DNA from: UBA1952 sp965246905
Lineage (GTDB): Bacteria > Bacteroidota > Bacteroidia > Chitinophagales > Chitinophagaceae
Assembly (NCBI GenBank): GCA_965246905.1
Contig: CBDFFZ010000026.1
Coordinates: forward strand, 1-64,000
Direction: 5' to 3'
DNA: 64,000 nucleotides
Below, piece by piece: positions 25,066 through 33,280 of this stretch. Below the pieces are notes generated by a model. The model ran no database searches, was not told the DNA's origin, and worked only from the letters and a program-made list of their open reading frames with translations. A program made the position numbers and the translations under genes. Within the stretch, counting starts at the first letter, position 1; the number at the start of each line of letters is the position of its first letter.

Positions 25066-25788
25066 TTATAAGATCTTCATTAATTCCCGCAGATCAGCAA
25101 CCTCATAAGTAGGTTTGCGATCATGCGGTGTACCGGCAGGATTAAAATAAACCTGATCCCATCCCGCATTTGTAGCCCCGAGAATATCGATATCCAGCGC
25201 ATCGCCGATCATCAGACAATGGTCGCATTCGGCGCCCGTCTTCTTCAGCGCAAATTCAAATATGGCCGAATGCGGTTTCATGCTATTGCTTTTCTCCGAA
25301 GTGATCATCTCGCTGAAATAGCCAGCTATGCCTGAATATTGCAGCTTCTGCCACTGCGTCATTTCAAAGCCATTGGTAATAAGGTGCATTGTATATCGGT
25401 CTTTGCAATGTTCTAAGAGCGCTTTAGCATTGGGCATAAGCGCGTTTTGGGTAGGCAGGATCTCTAAATAAGCGCTGCTCAGCTCGTGCGAAAGAGCAGG
25501 ATCGGAAATCTTAAAATCCAGCAGCGTAAGCCATACACGTTTCCAGCGCAATTCATCCCGCTTAATGAATCCATTCCGGAAACGCTCCCAAAGCTTATCA
25601 TTGTGAATATTGTAAGCGGCAAAGAGTGCGTCGAAATCTGTAATGCCGCGCTCCGCAAGCTTAAACTCCTCGTAAAGCTTTCGCCAGGTTAGCTCAGAAT
25701 TAAGCTCAAAATCCCAAAGCGTATGGTCGAGATCAAAGAACAGGTGCTGATATTTTGGGTGGGGAGGCTGTTTGATGGGTTCATTCAT
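25066..25788 (-). CDS. HAD-family hydrolase, YjjG-like nucleotidase
   Basis: A 240-residue HAD phosphatase with motif I FFDLDHTLWDF (nucleophile Asp19, acid/base Asp21), motif II LITNG and motif III/IV region KPHSAIFEFAL ... CLMIGDALDIDILGATNAGWDQVYFNP. Cap type and wording match the YjjG group, which dephosphorylates non-canonical pyrimidine nucleotides. It stands alone downstream of the bamD-rpoZ pair, separated from it by a hairpin terminator. Confidence 0.88.
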   Translation of the reverse strand: MNEPIKQPPHPKYQHLFFDLDHTLWDFELNSELTWRKLYEEFKLAERGITDFDALFAAYNIHNDKLWERFRNGFIKRDELRWKRVWLTLLDFKISDPALSHELSSAYLEILPTQNALMPNAKALLEHCKDRYTMHLITNGFEMTQWQKLQYSGIAGYFSEMITSEKSNSMKPHSAIFEFALKKTGAECDHCLMIGDALDIDILGATNAGWDQVYFNPAGTPHDRKPTYEVADLRELMKIL

Positions 25789-25938
25789 GAGTTGCGCTGC
25801 GAAGTTTTGCTATTTAGATAGCTACATTAAGTACCCAAGTTTCTCTGCTCCTTTGTAGAGGAAGGCCGCAATGGGTTATTTTGGGTGCCGTAATTAGTGT
25901 CTGAATAATATTGAGTGACCAAATAAATTTCAATAACA

Positions 25939-25965
25939 AAAAGGCTGCCCTGGGAGCAGCCTTTT
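25939..25965. terminator. Hairpin terminator after rpoZ
   Basis: AAAAGGCTGC (25939-25948) pairs with GCAGCCTTTT (25956-25965). It carries A and T runs on both sides, so it can work in both directions. It closes the bamD-rpoZ transcript. Confidence 0.75.
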
Positions 25966-25977
25966 CAAATTCTTTAA

Positions 25978-26010
25978 AAATCCGGAATCCGCATTCCGAA
26001 ATCCGGAATA
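25978..26010 (-). repeat. TCCGGAATCCG-type palindromic repeat
   Basis: AATCCGGAATCCGCATTCCG followed by AAATCCGGAAT, directly after the rpoZ stop. It is the same motif as in the 3' palindromes of the two orphan genes (9310-9339 and 18400-18431) and resembles the spacer element at 40600. Confidence 0.6.
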
Positions 26011-26325
26011 TTACTTGCGGTAATAAATCTCGTCCGCGAAAAACTCGGTAATGGATTGCAGGGAAGGATTTGCCAGGCGCTCATAAGCTCGGGAAATCTC
26101 GATCTGCTCTTTATTTTCATGAATCTCTTCGAGATTATCGCCATGCACTGTAAACTCATCGAGCTTGCGGTGCAGCTCCTCCTTCATATTCACGGAAATC
26201 TGGCTCGCACGGCGTGTCATCACCGCAATGGATTCGTAGAGATTGCCGGTTTTCTCCTTCATAGCCACCACATCACGGGTTTCTATCAGCGGAGTTACAG
26301 AGGAAAGTGATCTTTTAGTGCTCAT
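26011..26325 (-). CDS. rpoZ: RNA polymerase omega subunit, Bacteroidota type
   Basis: A 104-residue protein of the Rpb6/omega family. It has the conserved middle GNLYESIAVMTRRASQISVNMKEEL and the C-terminal block ENKEQIEISRAYERLANPSLQSITEFFADEIYYRK seen in Bacteroidota omega proteins. It stabilises assembly of the beta-prime subunit. Its start overlaps the end of bamD by 11 bp, so the two are co-transcribed and probably translationally coupled. Confidence 0.9.
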   Translation of the reverse strand: MSTKRSLSSVTPLIETRDVVAMKEKTGNLYESIAVMTRRASQISVNMKEELHRKLDEFTVHGDNLEEIHENKEQIEISRAYERLANPSLQSITEFFADEIYYRK

Positions 26326-27139
26326 TTCTTAGTCTTTTAATATTGGTGTCTGATAAAGTAACGTACTTATCACTTTGCTGCAAATATCGTGATTTTGGGT
26401 ACATCTGCTTCAAATCATTAGAAGCACTGATTACATTGGCATAACGCTCCTCCTGTTTGGCAGGTATGCTGCCGTGTGCATAGCGATACAAGCTCCGCAC
26501 AATCATATACTGATAATATTCAGCATTCAGCGATTCCGGATACGAATTCAGCACGTCTTTATACGCAATAGCAGCCGCTTTATAAGATTCTTTGTAATCA
26601 CCTATATTATAGTAAAGCCGCGCCGCGCCTGCCTCTTTTTCTTCCAGCTTTTTGCGCGCACCGTCAATATAGCCATTCGCATCCACGATATATTTAGATT
26701 CCGGCCGCTGATTGATAAAACCCTGCATTGCCTCCATCGCCTTGATTGTATTCGTTTGCTCTAAGGAAGCCTTTGGCGCCACCTTAAAAAGGCTCACAGC
26801 ATGCAGGTATTCCGCTTCTTCAGCATTAGTGCTATTTGGAAAATAATCTACGAACGTCTTATAATACAGCGAAGCACTCAGGTAATCCTTTGTAAAATAA
26901 TAGGTATTGGCCAGTCGGTAAAACATAGCCTCATAATTCTTGGTACCCTTCATTACCGGCAGCAGATCGTGGTACAGCTCATTTGAGCGGTGGTACCACT
27001 TACGGTCATAATACTCATTAGCCTTGGAAAGCTTGTAATTTATGTCGCTGCTTTTGCGTACTTTATCGTAAGGACTGCAAGAGCAGAAAAGGCTTACCAG
27101 CACAGCAACAAACAGGAACGGACGAAAGGGAAACCGCAT
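26315..27139 (-). CDS. bamD: Outer membrane assembly lipoprotein BamD
   Basis: From the ATG at 27139 the protein has 274 residues. It starts with a lipoprotein signal (FRPFLFVAVLVSLFCSC) followed by TPR-like helical repeats (AMFYRLANTYYFTKDYLSASLYYKTFVDYFPNS; ARLYYNIGDYKESYKAAAIAYKDVLNSYPES). This is BamD/YfiO, a part of the complex that inserts beta-barrels into the outer membrane. The longer frame up to 27232 runs through the promoter: an exact -7 element TATTTTTG lies at 27149-27156 on the minus strand. It overlaps rpoZ by 11 bp. Confidence 0.92.
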   Translation of the reverse strand: MRFPFRPFLFVAVLVSLFCSCSPYDKVRKSSDINYKLSKANEYYDRKWYHRSNELYHDLLPVMKGTKNYEAMFYRLANTYYFTKDYLSASLYYKTFVDYFPNSTNAEEAEYLHAVSLFKVAPKASLEQTNTIKAMEAMQGFINQRPESKYIVDANGYIDGARKKLEEKEAGAARLYYNIGDYKESYKAAAIAYKDVLNSYPESLNAEYYQYMIVRSLYRYAHGSIPAKQEERYANVISASNDLKQMYPKSRYLQQSDKYVTLSDTNIKRLRNEH

Positions 27140-27148
27140 AAGGGAGCG

Positions 27149-27156
27149 CAAAAATA
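27149..27156 (-). promoter_or_regulatory. -7 element of the bamD-rpoZ operon
   Basis: Minus-strand TATTTTTG followed by C, ten bases before the bamD ATG. It supports the start at 27139 and implies a very short leader. Confidence 0.6.
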
Positions 27157-27225
27157 AGATAAAACTGCAAAACTTCCCATTCGCGCCGGTCCGGTACTGT
27201 GATTGTTGTGTGAAAAAATGGTTTG

Positions 27226-27312
27226 GGCGCATCCCTGCGGGTCAGGCTATACGCTGCAATCCCCGCCGGAAAAAGCGGTGGTTTTCCGCTGCTATCCTTT
27301 GCGCGGGCTGAT
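27226..27312 (+). repeat. Degenerate structured repeat, copy D
   Basis: Related in layout to copies A-C but in another sequence class: GGCTAT, then the hairpin CCCCGC/GCGGTGG, then TTTTCC, GCTATCC and GCGGGCT. It lies in the divergent region between bamD and grpE. Confidence 0.45.
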
Positions 27313-27384
27313 AAGTAAAAAGTTTATTACCGATATAATCAGCACGTAATATTTGCCGTATTAAAAATTGACAGTAGTTTATCA

Positions 27385-27505
27385 GACATTGTTAGCATCG
27401 TGTAGTTTTATGTTCCTCCGGCTTTAGCCAATGACCAGACCTCATTAACCCCGTGGCTTTAGCCCGGGGACGGAGGATATAAAACGACATGAAACTAACG
27501 ATGTC
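27385..27505. mobile_element. MITE-like element with about 36-bp imperfect terminal inverted repeats
   Basis: The left arm 27385-27420 begins GACATTGTTAG and ends TCCTCCG. The right arm 27471-27505, read in reverse complement, begins GACATCGTTAG and ends TCCTCCG, with most positions identical. The centre carries two GGCTTTAGCC blocks. No coding capacity exists and no clear target-site duplication is visible. It could fold into one long hairpin. Confidence 0.6.
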
Positions 27506-27578
27506 CATATTTATTTCCAGGACAAGCAAATATTTCCAGAAAATCGCAAACGTGTCAATTTGTCCCTTAGAACCGGGC

Positions 27579-27594
27579 TGGCAGCATTATTGCA
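27579..27594 (+). promoter_or_regulatory. Sigma-54-like promoter upstream of grpE
   Basis: TGGCAGCATTATTGCA matches the -24/-12 consensus TGGCA-N6-TTGCA with correct GG to GC spacing. It lies 14 bases before the grpE ATG at 27609, or 38 before the alternative ATG at 27633. Confidence 0.5.
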
Positions 27595-27608
27595 ATTAGT
27601 TTTACAGG

Positions 27609-28211
27609 ATGTTTTTCAAAAAAAGAAAATCAATGAATACTATGGATAATCAAGCGGCCAGCGCAGATGAGCACGAGCATATAACCGAGGAGCAAATGGC
27701 TCAGGGCATCAACACAGATGAAAATATGGCGGGTACGGAACTGTTGAATGATGAATTGACAGAAAGCAACAACGACCATTCAAAAGAGCTTGCCGAGGCC
27801 CGCGATAAATACCTTCGCCTTGCAGCTGAATTTGATAATTATAAGCGCCGTACTGCCAAAGAGCGGATGGACCTCACCGCAACTGCAGGCCGCGAAATCA
27901 TACAATCAATGCTCGATGTACTTGACGACAGCGAGCGCGCAGCAAAGCAATTGGAAACTTCCAGCGACCTTGAAATTATTAAAGAAGGTATCATGCTGGT
28001 TTTTAATAAGCTGAAGAGTACGCTGCAACAAAAAGGCCTGAAAATGATGGAAAGCCACGGCGAAGATTTCAATGCCGACCTCCACGAAGCCATCACCGAA
28101 ATACCTGCTGGCAGTGAAGATAAAGTAGGTAAAATACTGGATGTGGTAATACCCGGCTATTATCTTAATGACAAGCTCATCCGCCATGCAAAGGTGGTGG
28201 TAGGCAAGTAG
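27609..28211 (+). CDS. grpE: GrpE nucleotide exchange factor
   Basis: A 200-residue GrpE. After an acidic, Glu-rich N-terminal 55 residues comes the long coiled coil (LAEARDKYLRLAAEFDNYKRRTAKERMDL) and the C-terminal beta-wing with GEDFNADLHEAIT and GYYLNDKLIRHAKVVVGK. It exchanges ADP on DnaK in the heat-shock chaperone cycle. Internal ATGs at 27633 and 27642 are possible starts and would fit the sigma-54-like site better. dnaJ follows on the same strand after a repeat-filled 91-bp gap. Confidence 0.94.
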   Translation: MFFKKRKSMNTMDNQAASADEHEHITEEQMAQGINTDENMAGTELLNDELTESNNDHSKELAEARDKYLRLAAEFDNYKRRTAKERMDLTATAGREIIQSMLDVLDDSERAAKQLETSSDLEIIKEGIMLVFNKLKSTLQQKGLKMMESHGEDFNADLHEAITEIPAGSEDKVGKILDVVIPGYYLNDKLIRHAKVVVGK

Positions 28212-28299
28212 GGGATTTGGGATTGGGAGTTTGGAATTAGGCTCTCATCACCAAAACAGATCGCCCAATTACTAATTCCCAATCACAAATTCCTGAACA
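28211..28299 (+). repeat. Intergenic hairpin built of degenerate 7-8-mers (grpE-dnaJ)
   Basis: The left arm GGGATTTGGGATTGGGAGTT runs on to TTGGAATTAGG. The right arm, CCCAATTACTAATTCCC and onwards, is its imperfect reverse complement. Each arm is made of repeated GGGATTT/GGGATTG words. It sits between grpE and dnaJ. Confidence 0.6.
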
Positions 28300-28302
28300 A
28301 AA

Positions 28303-29472
28303 ATGTCTAAGAAAGATTATTACGAGGTGCTTGGTGTGGCTAAAGGAGCCAGTGCAGATGAAATAAAAAAAAGCTACCGAAAGATAGCCATGCAGTTTCA
28401 CCCGGATAAAAATCCCGGCGATAAAGCTGCGGAAGAAAAATTCAAGGAAGCAGCCGAAGCATATGATGTACTCAGCAGCAGCGACAAAAAAGCCCAGTAC
28501 GATCGTTATGGCCATGCGGGTGTAGGTGGCGCAGGCGGCCGCGGTGGTGCGCCGGGCGGCATGAATATGGACGATATTTTCTCGAATTTCGGGGATATTT
28601 TCGGTGATGAGGCATTTGGCTCTTTCTTTGGTGGCGGTGGCAGTGGCCGCGGAGGCAGGCGGCAGGGCACACGCGGCTCCAATCTGCGTGTAAAACTCAA
28701 AATGACTTTTGAGGACATCGCCAAAGGCGCTAATAAAAAAATAAAAGTAAAAAAGTACGTGCCTTGTCAGCCTTGCGGGGCAACAGGAGCAAAAGATAAA
28801 GGCTCGGTACAGCAGTGCACTACTTGTGGCGGCAGCGGGCAGGTACGCCGCGTTACCAACACTTTTATGGGCCAGATGCAGACAGTCACAACCTGCCCTG
28901 CGTGCAACGGCGAAGGCGCGATGATAACTGCAAAATGTACTTCCTGTAAGGGAGAAGGCCGCGTGTATGCAGATGATACCCTGAGCTTAGATATACCCGC
29001 TGGAGTCCAGGATGGCATGCAGCTAAGCATGAACAGTGCCGGAAATGCAGGTGAGCGCGGCGGCCCCCCCGGAGATTTGCTCATCGTAATAGAAGAAGAA
29101 AAGCACCCTGAACTCAAGCGCAATGATCTTGATGTGATTTATCAATTAGATATTTCCTTCCCGGACGTAGTGCTTGGTACACAGGTGGAAGTGCCAACGA
29201 TCGATGGCAAGGCGAAAATTAAGATTCCCGCTGGCACCCACAGTGGTAAGTTGTTCCGATTGAAGGGCAAAGGCTTCCCGGCCTTCCAGAGTTATGAAAA
29301 AGGCGATCAATTGGTTGAAGTGAATGTATGGAGCCCGCAAAACCTGAGCAAAGACGAGCAGGCATTATTGGAAAAGCTAAAAGGCTCTCCTAACTTCCAG
29401 CCCGGCGCGAATGCTGCTGATGAGCGCGAAGAGAAGGGTTTTTTTGGTAAAATAAAAGATGCATTCAGCTAA
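28303..29472 (+). CDS. dnaJ: Chaperone DnaJ
   Basis: A 389-residue class I J-protein. It has a J domain with HPD at residues 33-35, a Gly/Phe-rich linker (GGAGGRGGAPGGMNMDDIFSNFGDIFGDEAFGSFFGG) and four zinc motifs. The first is CQPCGATG, with Ala where Gly is usual; the others are CTTCGGSG, CPACNGEG and CTSCKGEG. Two C-terminal substrate-binding domains follow (DVVLGTQVEVPTIDG). It stimulates DnaK. A short hairpin terminator closes the grpE-dnaJ unit. Confidence 0.95.
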   Translation: MSKKDYYEVLGVAKGASADEIKKSYRKIAMQFHPDKNPGDKAAEEKFKEAAEAYDVLSSSDKKAQYDRYGHAGVGGAGGRGGAPGGMNMDDIFSNFGDIFGDEAFGSFFGGGGSGRGGRRQGTRGSNLRVKLKMTFEDIAKGANKKIKVKKYVPCQPCGATGAKDKGSVQQCTTCGGSGQVRRVTNTFMGQMQTVTTCPACNGEGAMITAKCTSCKGEGRVYADDTLSLDIPAGVQDGMQLSMNSAGNAGERGGPPGDLLIVIEEEKHPELKRNDLDVIYQLDISFPDVVLGTQVEVPTIDGKAKIKIPAGTHSGKLFRLKGKGFPAFQSYEKGDQLVEVNVWSPQNLSKDEQALLEKLKGSPNFQPGANAADEREEKGFFGKIKDAFS

Positions 29473-29500
29473 TTGTATCAATTTCTGAAATAGAATAAGG

Positions 29501-29524
29501 AGGCTGCCGGAAGGCAGCTTTTTG
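29501..29524 (+). terminator. Terminator of grpE-dnaJ
   Basis: GCTGCC-GGAA-GGCAGC (29503-29518) followed by five T residues. Confidence 0.85.
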
Positions 29525-29713
29525 TTTTAAAGCCAACCGTGTTTCACTTAAAGCCTCTAAATAATAAAGGCATCGAGCGATAGGCACCATTCATTCGAAA
29601 AGCAGCATCTTCAACAAAAACGCAGCCTCACTTTTGTATTGATTCCTTCTGAATCAGTTTTTATTTCTAAGCAATTTTTATTTCTTTTGTGGGGGAGTAT
29701 TTACCTGTAATCA

Positions 29714-30619
29714 ATGTCGCCCGGCAGCCCATCATACCGATCAAAAGCGCACCTGCTTTTACGAGGCGAAGCCTTTATAGCTGCCTTGCTGGATAATGGT
29801 TTTTCCTTTGACCGGCTAATCCTTGACCGCACCGGATCCTTCACTAAGAGTTATAGCAATGATATTGAAGCAGTAAAGCCCGGCATTGATGATCGCGACC
29901 AGGAAATCCTGCAGATCGCGCTCAATCGTGATGGCATTTATGACCGCCTTCCTGAAGGTTTGTTCCACCAGCCACGCGCCGTTGGAGGCAAAACTACCGT
30001 TGGCCAGATGGTCGGTGAGCATCGCAGGCTTAGGGAAGAAGAGCGGGCTGCACGAAAATTTTTCCAGCCTATTGAGCATGAGCTATTCCGCTATTCTGTG
30101 CTGATAGAGGAAGAAGAACGTACATTTTTATCCGGCATGCTTTCCGGCAATCTGGATAATGCTTTTTCAAAATTCTGGAACCTCCAAACCGATCTCCCGG
30201 AGCATCTTACCGCCGGCCTCACGCGTATTATGCCCTGGGCTTATTTTATTAAAGGCGATGCAGCGCTGTGCGCAAAAGCATTGGGTATAGTATTGGCAAA
30301 AGATGTTGCCGTGTCTATTCAGATCCGGGAAAGCCACCGCAACGAAGATTGTTATCGCCTTGGTACGGGCGAGTTAGGCATTGATACGCTCTCCGGGAGC
30401 TCATTCGAAGAGCCTTCCGTGTGCTGGGAATTTTCAATCTCCGGGCTCGATGCTGCTGAAATGAGTGCATTCGTAGGCAGTGAAAAGTATGCCCGCTTTT
30501 TACAGCAATTTATTGATATATTTATACCATTGGAGGCGGATGCAGTTTTTGTATATGAAGTACAAGCATCTGCTTTGGAAGGCGCAGAAAGCATTCTCGG
30601 CTATAACTTTGTTCTATAA
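29714..30619 (+). CDS. tssG: Type VI secretion baseplate protein TssG (subtype iii)
   Basis: A 301-residue protein matching Bacteroidota TssG. It shows the conserved LPEGLFHQPRAVGG near residue 75, an EE.AARKFFQPIEHELFRYSVLIE block, and a C-terminal IPLEADAVFVYEV segment. TssG pairs with TssF and TssE in the wedge of the T6SS baseplate. It is the first gene of a seven-gene same-strand block ending with tssF. The 240 bp upstream hold the dnaJ terminator and a T-rich region likely to contain the promoter. Confidence 0.85.
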   Translation: MSPGSPSYRSKAHLLLRGEAFIAALLDNGFSFDRLILDRTGSFTKSYSNDIEAVKPGIDDRDQEILQIALNRDGIYDRLPEGLFHQPRAVGGKTTVGQMVGEHRRLREEERAARKFFQPIEHELFRYSVLIEEEERTFLSGMLSGNLDNAFSKFWNLQTDLPEHLTAGLTRIMPWAYFIKGDAALCAKALGIVLAKDVAVSIQIRESHRNEDCYRLGTGELGIDTLSGSSFEEPSVCWEFSISGLDAAEMSAFVGSEKYARFLQQFIDIFIPLEADAVFVYEVQASALEGAESILGYNFVL

Positions 30620-30639
30620 CCTGTGATAACCCCCTGACC

Positions 30640-31521
30640 ATGGCGCTGAATTATTTTTTAATTTTTATCGGAGTGCTGTTCAGCGGCTCTGTACTGCTGT
30701 GGATCCTTATCAAGACATTTGCAGCCGCATTTGCAGCGCAGGGTAAAAAGCCGCTCATCTACGCTATTATTTCTGGGCTCATTGCAGGCGGGATTGCTTT
30801 TGGCCTTACTTATGCTACCGATGATGCTTTTTTACTTTTCTGGGCTTTTGCCGGTATATTTCTTGTTCAGGGCACGGTGCACATGGCGCTGATGCACGCA
30901 AAATTTTATAAAACAAAGGAAGATTCTTTCTGGAAGCTATTTACCGGGGAGCTGATTTTCTCCTTTTGCGTAGTATGCATCTCGCTGCTCGTATTTTCTG
31001 CTGCCGAATATTTCCTTAAAGACCGGAATTTTCTCTTTTATCCTGTGCTGATGAGCTCATTGTTCTTCTTTGTACCAATGCTATTTTATCATGCCTACAA
31101 AGCATCGCTTGCCATACCGCATGCTGTTTTTCCAACTTGGCAATACCCATTGGGCAAATCTATTGATCCGCCGGATGAATCGGAAGGAGAGCGTCTCCTG
31201 GTCATTGGTTTCGAAATAGCAAAGAAAAATACAGATGGCAAGAAGACTTACTTCCGTGCCCGTGCGCCGGAAGGTATTAAGCTGGGAGAGCTTTTTTATC
31301 ATTTCATCAACGATTACAACGAGCTCCAAAGCGAGACACCCATTCAATACATAGACCATCAGAATGAAGCTTATGACTGGTGGTTCCGGCTGAAGCCGAA
31401 ATGGTACCAGGCAAACGCTATTCTCAGTCCCGCAGAAACCATTAAAGCAAATGACATCAGGGAGAACTCTGTAATCATCTGCGAGCGCATTATGAACCCT
31501 GAAATTACCAACCTGCAATGA
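30640..31521 (+). CDS. tssN: T6SS subtype iii membrane protein TssN
   Basis: A 293-residue protein with five hydrophobic segments in the first 160 residues and a soluble C-terminal domain containing YFRARAPEGIKLGELFYHFINDYN and YDWWFRLKPKW. TssN is specific to the Bacteroidota T6SS, where it is thought to take the place of the TssJLM membrane complex. It starts 20 bp after tssG and its ATGA overlaps the tssK start by four bases. Confidence 0.85.
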   Translation: MALNYFLIFIGVLFSGSVLLWILIKTFAAAFAAQGKKPLIYAIISGLIAGGIAFGLTYATDDAFLLFWAFAGIFLVQGTVHMALMHAKFYKTKEDSFWKLFTGELIFSFCVVCISLLVFSAAEYFLKDRNFLFYPVLMSSLFFFVPMLFYHAYKASLAIPHAVFPTWQYPLGKSIDPPDESEGERLLVIGFEIAKKNTDGKKTYFRARAPEGIKLGELFYHFINDYNELQSETPIQYIDHQNEAYDWWFRLKPKWYQANAILSPAETIKANDIRENSVIICERIMNPEITNLQ

Positions 31522-32696
31522 GAGACCAGACCAAGCACCTGCCCGTCAACTGGATCGATGGCATGAAGATCAATAAGAATCATTTCATTGCACAGGATGA
31601 CGCATGGAAGGATGCCCTGCACGATATTGCCTCCATGAACCTCTCACCGCTGCGCTACGGTGTGCTTCCTCCATCTGCCGCAGGCGAAGAAACTTTTGAT
31701 GTAAAAATTTCGCTGGATAATCAGCAGATTCTGCGCGTAAATGTACTCTCGCTTCAGGCCATTACACAGGGCGGCGTACGTATAAAATTACCGGCGCTCT
31801 CCCTGCCGGGGCAAGTAGCTGGTGAAGGCCTCCCCGCTACTACCTTTCCCTTCGCAGCGTCAGCCGGTGAGCATACTTATTGGGTGGTGCTCATCATCAA
31901 TCCTTATGAGCGGCAACCCGCAGGAAGCCCCGACCTTACTGAAAACCCGCCGCGTTATCCATCTGTAATGCCTTCCTGCGAGGTAATCGTTGTGGCGGAA
32001 AGCCAATACAGGCAATATGCAGCGCACCCCTATGCCTTAATGGTAGGCAAGGTGAATGTGGATGGCAATGACATTCGCGTGGATGAAGATTACCTGCCTC
32101 CCTGCTTCTCCGTAAGTGCTCACCCCGACCTGCTGGCGCTACATGGCGAGCTAGATCAGCGGCTGAGCAATGTAGAGCTTCGGTGCTCGCAGATCGTGCA
32201 GAAAATTTACAAGAAAAGCCAGCAGAATGAAGTTTCGGAGCTCGTGCTTTTTCTCTGCGACCGCGTAATGCTTTACCTCGGCCCTGCCATCACCAACCTC
32301 CGCTGGCTCACGGCTTATGAATCGCCGGCAAGGCTTTTTGCAGAAGTAGTTACGCTTGCGCGGATCATGAAAAACACCATCGACCTGCGTACGGGCACCG
32401 GTAAAGATGAGCTGCTCAATTACTTTACCGAATGGTGCGAGCTGAAGCAGGGAGAGTTTGTGAATATGCTCAGCACGATCTCCGGTTTCCACTTTGATAA
32501 TAATGACCTTAATAAAGATATCCGGCGCATTGTAGCCTTCGTAAATATCATCAGCAAGCTGTTTGAAACGCTTTCTAATCTTGAGTTTATTGGCAAGCGC
32601 AAGGAATCCGGCATCTTTGTAAAAGAAGAGCAGAGCTTTGACGGAGCTAACAATAATGCAGACCAGCCAAAGCAGCGCCGCCGCTTTTTCGGCTAA
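31518..32696 (+). CDS. tssK: T6SS baseplate protein TssK
   Basis: A 392-residue protein with the TssK N-terminus LPVNWIDGMKINKNHFIAQD, a beta-rich shell domain, a helical middle (YKKSQQNEVSELVLFLCDRVMLYLGPAITNLRW) and a head domain. TssK links the baseplate to the membrane complex. The start is translationally coupled to tssN through the ATGA overlap. Confidence 0.88.
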   Translation: MRDQTKHLPVNWIDGMKINKNHFIAQDDAWKDALHDIASMNLSPLRYGVLPPSAAGEETFDVKISLDNQQILRVNVLSLQAITQGGVRIKLPALSLPGQVAGEGLPATTFPFAASAGEHTYWVVLIINPYERQPAGSPDLTENPPRYPSVMPSCEVIVVAESQYRQYAAHPYALMVGKVNVDGNDIRVDEDYLPPCFSVSAHPDLLALHGELDQRLSNVELRCSQIVQKIYKKSQQNEVSELVLFLCDRVMLYLGPAITNLRWLTAYESPARLFAEVVTLARIMKNTIDLRTGTGKDELLNYFTEWCELKQGEFVNMLSTISGFHFDNNDLNKDIRRIVAFVNIISKLFETLSNLEFIGKRKESGIFVKEEQSFDGANNNADQPKQRRRFFG

Positions 32697-32740
32697 TAAA
32701 AATTATTACCAGCAAACCCGCATTTTCCTAAACCAACCAC

Positions 32741-33274
32741 ATGAAGCCGCTTAATACCGAGGAACGCAAAAAATCATTTACCTCCTTCCTGCTCTTTTTT
32801 ATCATTACTGTACTGCTCATCATCGGGGCGGTTTTCTTTGGTATGCAAGTACCCTTTAAGCAAAATGAGCGCATGAAAGCACAGGTAGCAAGGCAGCAGC
32901 AGGAGCAGGCATTTGCCGAATCTTTTTCGCAAAAGATGAATGTTACCGCCGGTCTGCTGGATTCCTTAAACAAGGCCGGGACACAAACTACCATTATCGA
33001 CGGCCTCATCTCTAATAATATCAAAGAAATGAATACCAGCCTGCTTACCGATTCCGGAGCCAATACCCAGCTGTTCCAGAATATGGTGCAGAGCCTTAAC
33101 CAGCTTCAGATTGCCAAAAAAGGATTGCTGGCAAGCAGTGGCGCCGATCAGGATGCTGCCAAGTTGCAGCAGGAACTTACCCAGGCAAAAGGGGAGCTCG
33201 CCCAGTGCCAGTCGCTAAGCTTACAGTACCAGCAGGCGCTCAGGAATTCAGGAGCACCGGCCCAACCGCATTAA
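32741..33274 (+). CDS. tssO: T6SS subtype iii protein TssO
   Basis: A 177-residue protein with one N-terminal membrane segment (SFLLFFIITVLLIIGAVFFGM, residues 16-36 approximately), then a Gln/Leu-rich coiled-coil periplasmic part and a Pro-rich end. Length, topology and position between tssK and tssP fit TssO, a component found only in Bacteroidota systems. Sequence motifs are weak, so the name rests mainly on context. Confidence 0.75.
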   Translation: MKPLNTEERKKSFTSFLLFFIITVLLIIGAVFFGMQVPFKQNERMKAQVARQQQEQAFAESFSQKMNVTAGLLDSLNKAGTQTTIIDGLISNNIKEMNTSLLTDSGANTQLFQNMVQSLNQLQIAKKGLLASSGADQDAAKLQQELTQAKGELAQCQSLSLQYQQALRNSGAPAQPH

Positions 33275-33280
33275 AATCCT

